Shown here: positions 41,195-44,701 of the stretch, one piece after another
Position numbering within the stretch: the first letter of the stretch is position 1
How the letters are laid out: each line of letters starts with the position of its first letter
Source: Dicyema japonicum
Taxonomy: Eukaryota > Dicyemida > Rhombozoa > Dicyemidae
Assembly: GCA_011109175.1 (NCBI GenBank)
Contig: RDEW01000057.1
Span: 217,206-261,906, forward strand
Direction of reading: 5' to 3'
DNA: 44,701 nucleotides
Position numbers and translations under genes: made by a program
The notes under the pieces: model-generated
What the model saw: only the letters and a program-made list of their open reading frames with translations
Database searches by the model: none
What the model was told of the DNA's origin: nothing

Positions 41195-42130
41195 GAGATC
41201 GGAAATCAGTTTTAGGTTGAGGAAACCGAGCGAAAGTGCAGAACATCTAGAAAACCATTGGGTAGAATTGTTACCCAAGGATCACTGGGTCAAAAAGAAC
41301 AAAGTAAAAGTTCTTAATTTACTAAATGATCCCACACCGACAAAGGGAAGGACGAGTCCAGTGGGCCTAGAATCTTCTATTGCTCTTCTCATCGGATATG
41401 GCATCTGCTCAAACTTACTGTGTGATTGTAGATATTTTGTTAGTGCATGGGACAGATGCCAGCTCGGTGGACTATTCTCCTTTAAGAGTTTATGTCGTAA
41501 TTCTATTAAGAAATTTCAATTGGTTGGATCTTGTGTTCTGGTCCAATTAACGTTACTGCAGTCTCCTGGATTGGTGATAGTTTCAATTAAGAGGAGTGTG
41601 AAATCTGCATCCCACGAAGGACTTGCATACGTCATCGTGGGTCGGATAAATTGTTCATTAACTGTGACGAGGCTTCCAGTTCTGCCAAAATTTTTTTGAG
41701 AGCACTTTTAGGATTCTCATTTTCTTCAGATCAGAATTTATCTTGTTCTCAAAATGTGGATAAAAAAAGTCTCTGATCAGAGGTTACCCCAAGAATCGGC
41801 GGATTGAATGCTTCTGCCTTAGAGGATGATTAACGTCGTCAGCGTAGGAGACGACTAGCCAGTTCTCTTATAGCATTTCGTTTATGTAGAGGTCGAAGAG
41901 TTGTGTGACAATGGGGAGCCTTAGGGGCTCCATTGGGAAGCTAGCTAGATGTTGATTTAATGATGCTGCAGAGTACTTGTGCTCGTCTTTCATTTAGAAA
42001 GTTTCCAGGCCAAATTTTTAAGTTCGGGTGAATGTTCGGTTCAAATATTATCTTTGTGAGGAGTTTCTGGGACTGAATCGAACGCTTTTTTAAATATTTA
42101 TAATTTCAATGAGATTCCTTAAGGAATATG
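41195..42130 (-). mobile_element. APE-LINE relic with intact 3' hairpin
   Basis: Minus-strand pieces: KAFDSVP remains (about 42,090, motif A), WPGNFLNERRAQVL (about 42,000), GSPLSH remains (41,910, motif B), ILGVTSDQRLF (41,790), then VNEQFIRPTMTYASPSWDAD (41,665-41,605), the usual C-terminal block. The hairpin module (41,279-41,332) follows at its 3' side. This ties that module to this LINE family. The 168-codon plus-strand frame here is antisense noise. Confidence 0.65.
41279..41332 (-). repeat. LINE 3' hairpin module, copy 3
   Basis: GGATCACTGGGTCAAAAAGA at one end, ACTAAATGATCCCAC at the other; the arms pair except for one base. It lies just 3' of the LINE C-terminal block. Confidence 0.65.
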
Positions 42131-43150
42131 CTGCAGCATTTAATCAGATACCCCATCTTTTCAAATTTACTTTGGGGGGATTCCAAATTAAAATTTACTT
42201 GTTTACTAATAGTTACTTGTAAAGAAGCCGAATCTATCTCTGGACAAGAACACCTATTAGGCATTGAACAGTTAGATTGGGGTCACAATTTATAAATAAT
42301 AATTTCTTGGATGCTAAGTAGATAGACCCCATTAGAATCGTCACATATCGCTTGTTTCTGATTTTTCAGATCTCTATAAGGTATAGTTAATTCACTGACC
42401 TACGCCTGTTCTTGAAAAAATCAATGTATTCGATTGAGTGATACTCACATAATCTCTTGCATGTGATTGGAACAATAAGCGAGTTGAAGGGTAAATAAAT
42501 CTCTCACTATGACATTGATAATTTACTGAGAAGGAATCTGATTTAGTTAAAGCCCTCGTGATTTTAAGATCCCACTAATTTACTTCAGTTTAGTCTATTG
42601 TAGACTGTGTAACTCTGACATAGCATATATGTAACAAAGTTAAGTTAGTTGTCAGTTAAAGCACATTCGCGTTACAAGTAAACACTGTTTATGGCTTCGC
42701 TTGTGCTACTTTTTTGACTATCCATTCCGTTAGCCTTCTCCGTCCCTTTCGTTGTCGTCTGGTCTCCTGATAAAGCCAGATCGTCTGCATCCATCCGTTC
42801 GCCTCCGATCACAGCATTTTTTTTGTTTTAAATGTTAAAGTAGTGTAAAAAATTGTTTGTTAAGTCCGTGAAGGTCAACAAAATGTATTTTTGTGTATTT
42901 CACTGTAGTTAGACATAATCCACTATATAATTCCCAGTCTTTGTAGAATCCTTCTCGACATTCTTGTATAATGCCAATTTATCTAGTATCAATTCTGTCA
43001 TACACGATAAACTTGTTTATTTAAAAATTTAAATATCACTTTTTATAATGAATAAAAAATAAATATTTTTTAATTTATAATTTTAAATGTATAAAATTAA
43101 TTAAAAAATAATTTTTATATTTAAGAAAAACTATACGTCATGATAACAGA
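42131..43150. other. gene-free AT-rich region
   Basis: Nothing I can support. The left 300 bases may continue the LINE; 43,020-43,140 is almost pure A/T. No 18S, ITS or 5.8S sequence is seen before the 28S. Confidence 0.4.
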
Positions 43151-43159
43151 AATAGAGCA

Positions 43160-43345
43160 CTGGACCAGAGATAGAAGATAGAATCTCTCAAGGACAACGC
43201 TAAATTCTACGAGGCTGTTAAACAGATAAAAGTAAAGAGATTCCGTCAACCGATAATGATAAAATATGACAAATGAACGCAGATTGAGGACCAAAGGGAA
43301 GTGGCGGAAATTATCGCTGCCTAGTTTGGAAAACTTTTCAATCTT
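43160..43345 (+). mobile_element. LINE fragment abutting the 28S gene
   Basis: The plus frame reads SLKDNAKFYEAVKQIKVKRF, then DQREVAEIIAA and FGKLFN, with two stops. This is the region between endonuclease and RT in APE-LINEs. It runs straight into the 28S sequence at about 43,346-43,350. Confidence 0.5.
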
Positions 43346-43349
43346 ATCA

Positions 43350-44701
43350 CACGGACCAAGGAGATTACCGTACTAGCAAGTCTAATGGAGTTATTCCATG
43401 CGGCGCAATGAAAGTGATTAGATGTGACGATATATTCGGCAACATACACCCCTTTTTGATTCTACGGTTGTAGAGGGAGTGATAGCTAGTGCGTTAAAAC
43501 CCGAAAGATGGCGAACTATACCTGGTTAAGATGAAGCCAGTGGAAACACTGGTGGAGGTCTATCGCGGTTCTGACGTGCAAATCGATTGTCGAAGCTGGG
43601 TATAGGGGCGAAATACTAATCGAGCCATCTAGTAGCTGGTTCTCTCCGAAATTTCTCTCAGGATAGCTGGCGCTCGAGACTAGTTTCATATGTTAAAGCG
43701 AATGATTAGAGGATTTGTGCTTATACGGGTGCAAACTATTCTCAAACTTTAAACGTGTGAGAAGTGTGACTAACTTGAGTGTAGTCATACGTAAAATAAG
43801 GGTGCCAAGTGGGCCAATTATGGTAATCATGACTGGCGCTGTGGGATGAACCAAACGCCTGGTTAAGGTGCTTGACTAGACGCACACAGGATACCATAAA
43901 AAGTGTCAGTTGATTATGACAACAGGAAGGTGGCCTTAGTAGTTGGAAGCCTCTAAGGAGTGTGTAATAACTCACCAGTCGAATTAACTGGCCTTGAAAA
44001 TGGATGGCGCTGTAGCGTCTGACCTATACCGGGCCGTTGTGGCAATGTAAGTTTAACTTGCTAAAGATAGGCCACAACGAGTAGGAGAGCGTGGAGGTAG
44101 CGCAGAAGCCATGTATGTGAGTACTGGTGGAGCTGCTCTCTAGTGCAGATCTTGGTGGTAGTAGCAATTACTCAAATGAGAACTTTGAGGGCCTATGTGG
44201 AGAAGGGTTTCATGTGAACATGAGTTGGACATGAGTTAGTCGGTCCTAAGCACGTTGAAAAGTTTTGAAATGGCTGTTTTAAAAGTGCGAAAGGGAATGG
44301 GGTTAATATTCCCGAACCTAAGAAGGCTGTTTATGCGGTGACGCTGTTGTAACAGTCTAAGACGGCAGGTGTTCTGGGAAGAGTTATCTTTTCTTTTAAA
44401 GGGTCGATTTCTCTAGAAATGGTTTAGCCAGCGAAAGAGAAGTTGTTGATCATAGAGATCTTATCCGTAGAGCATTGCAGTTTTTGCTGTGTCCGGTGTA
44501 TGTCTGACGTTTCATAAAACGCCTGTAACAGTTTAACAGTCACTTGGGCCGTACCAATAACCGCAGCAGGTCTCCAAGGTTAGCAGCCTCTGGTGAATAG
44601 ATAAACGCTGATAAGGGAAGTCGGCAAAATAGATCTGTACCTTCGGTAGAAGGATTGGCTCTATGGGTTGAGCCTATATTACTCTATTTCTGTTGTGATA
44701 G
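43350..44701 (+). rRNA. 28S (large-subunit) rRNA, internal part, continues past the window
   Basis: From CACGGACCAAGGAG onward the sequence follows eukaryotic 28S order: ACCCGAAAGATGG (43,500), TCTGACGTGCAAATCGAT (43,571), the CATCTAGTAGCTGGTTCT block (43,626), TCTCAAACTTTAAA (43,740), CTAAGGAGTGTGTAATAACT (43,952), GAAAATGGATGGCGCT (43,996), CTAGTGCAGATCTTGGTGGT (44,139), GCAGCAGGTCTCCAAGGT (44,563), GGGAAGTCGGCAAAATAGAT (44,615). The conserved cores are intact while variable arms differ, so it could be a functional gene downstream of a break. The first part of the 28S and the 18S/5.8S are absent upstream, where a LINE fragment sits. The 77-codon antisense frame here is noise. Confidence 0.95.

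Noticed and set aside
41193-41699. 168-codon open frame on the plus strand
   Set aside because: It spans the LINE hairpin module and lies antisense to clear minus-strand LINE C-terminal sequence; no family motif.
43742-43975. 77-codon frame on the minus strand
   Set aside because: Antisense inside conserved 28S rRNA.

Overview
ORGANISM. This is nuclear DNA of a eukaryote, most likely an animal. It is AT-rich, holds part of a 28S rRNA gene, and carries recognisable animal genes: the CAF-1 p60 subunit CHAF1B, MYCBP, the PRC2 cofactor AEBP2, and the KEOPS subunit LAGE3/PCC1. These genes are cut by GT-AG introns of only 21-32 nt (median about 23 over 20 introns), each located by restoring the reading frame against a known family. 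Introns this short in animal-type genes are a reported hallmark of dicyemid mesozoans. I therefore infer a dicyemid (Dicyema-like) scaffold; this is inference, not proof. TAA and TAG both end genes, and the standard code fits throughout.

LAYOUT. 0-0.4 kb: 3' end of an unassigned gene with two mini-introns. 0.45-4.0 kb: two decayed LINEs on the minus strand. 4.1-7.2 kb: CHAF1B and MYCBP, both plus. 8-12.9 kb: LINE debris from several families. 13.1-14.0 kb: AEBP2. 14.7-25.4 kb: LINE, pogo, hAT and Gypsy-type integrase relics and a SINE. 25.6-25.9 kb: LAGE3/PCC1 (minus). 26-29.9 kb: RLE-LINE pieces, and a Tc1/mariner element sitting at a TA inside an integrase gene. 29.9-31.4 kb: a 21-bp minisatellite followed by a satellite array of about 165 bp. 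31.4-35.0 kb: the best preserved LINE, an R4/Dong-like element with a C-terminal restriction-like endonuclease. 35-43.3 kb: hAT, LINE and SINE relics plus a stretch I could not resolve. 43.35 kb to the end: 28S rRNA, lacking its 5' part and abutting a LINE fragment.

HOW IT FITS TOGETHER. A few compact housekeeping or chromatin genes (introns about 23 nt, AT-rich spacers) lie as islands in a graveyard of retrotransposons and DNA transposons. Two mobile-element genes, the mariner transposase and the integrase, carry the same mini-introns, so they are adapted to the host spliceosome. The APE-type LINEs share a short 3' hairpin. At least 17 places hold near-identical head-to-tail duplications of about 90-360 bp, several split by an N. 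They cut through genes and transposons alike and look like unresolved contig or haplotype overlaps; gene models must be read with these collapsed.
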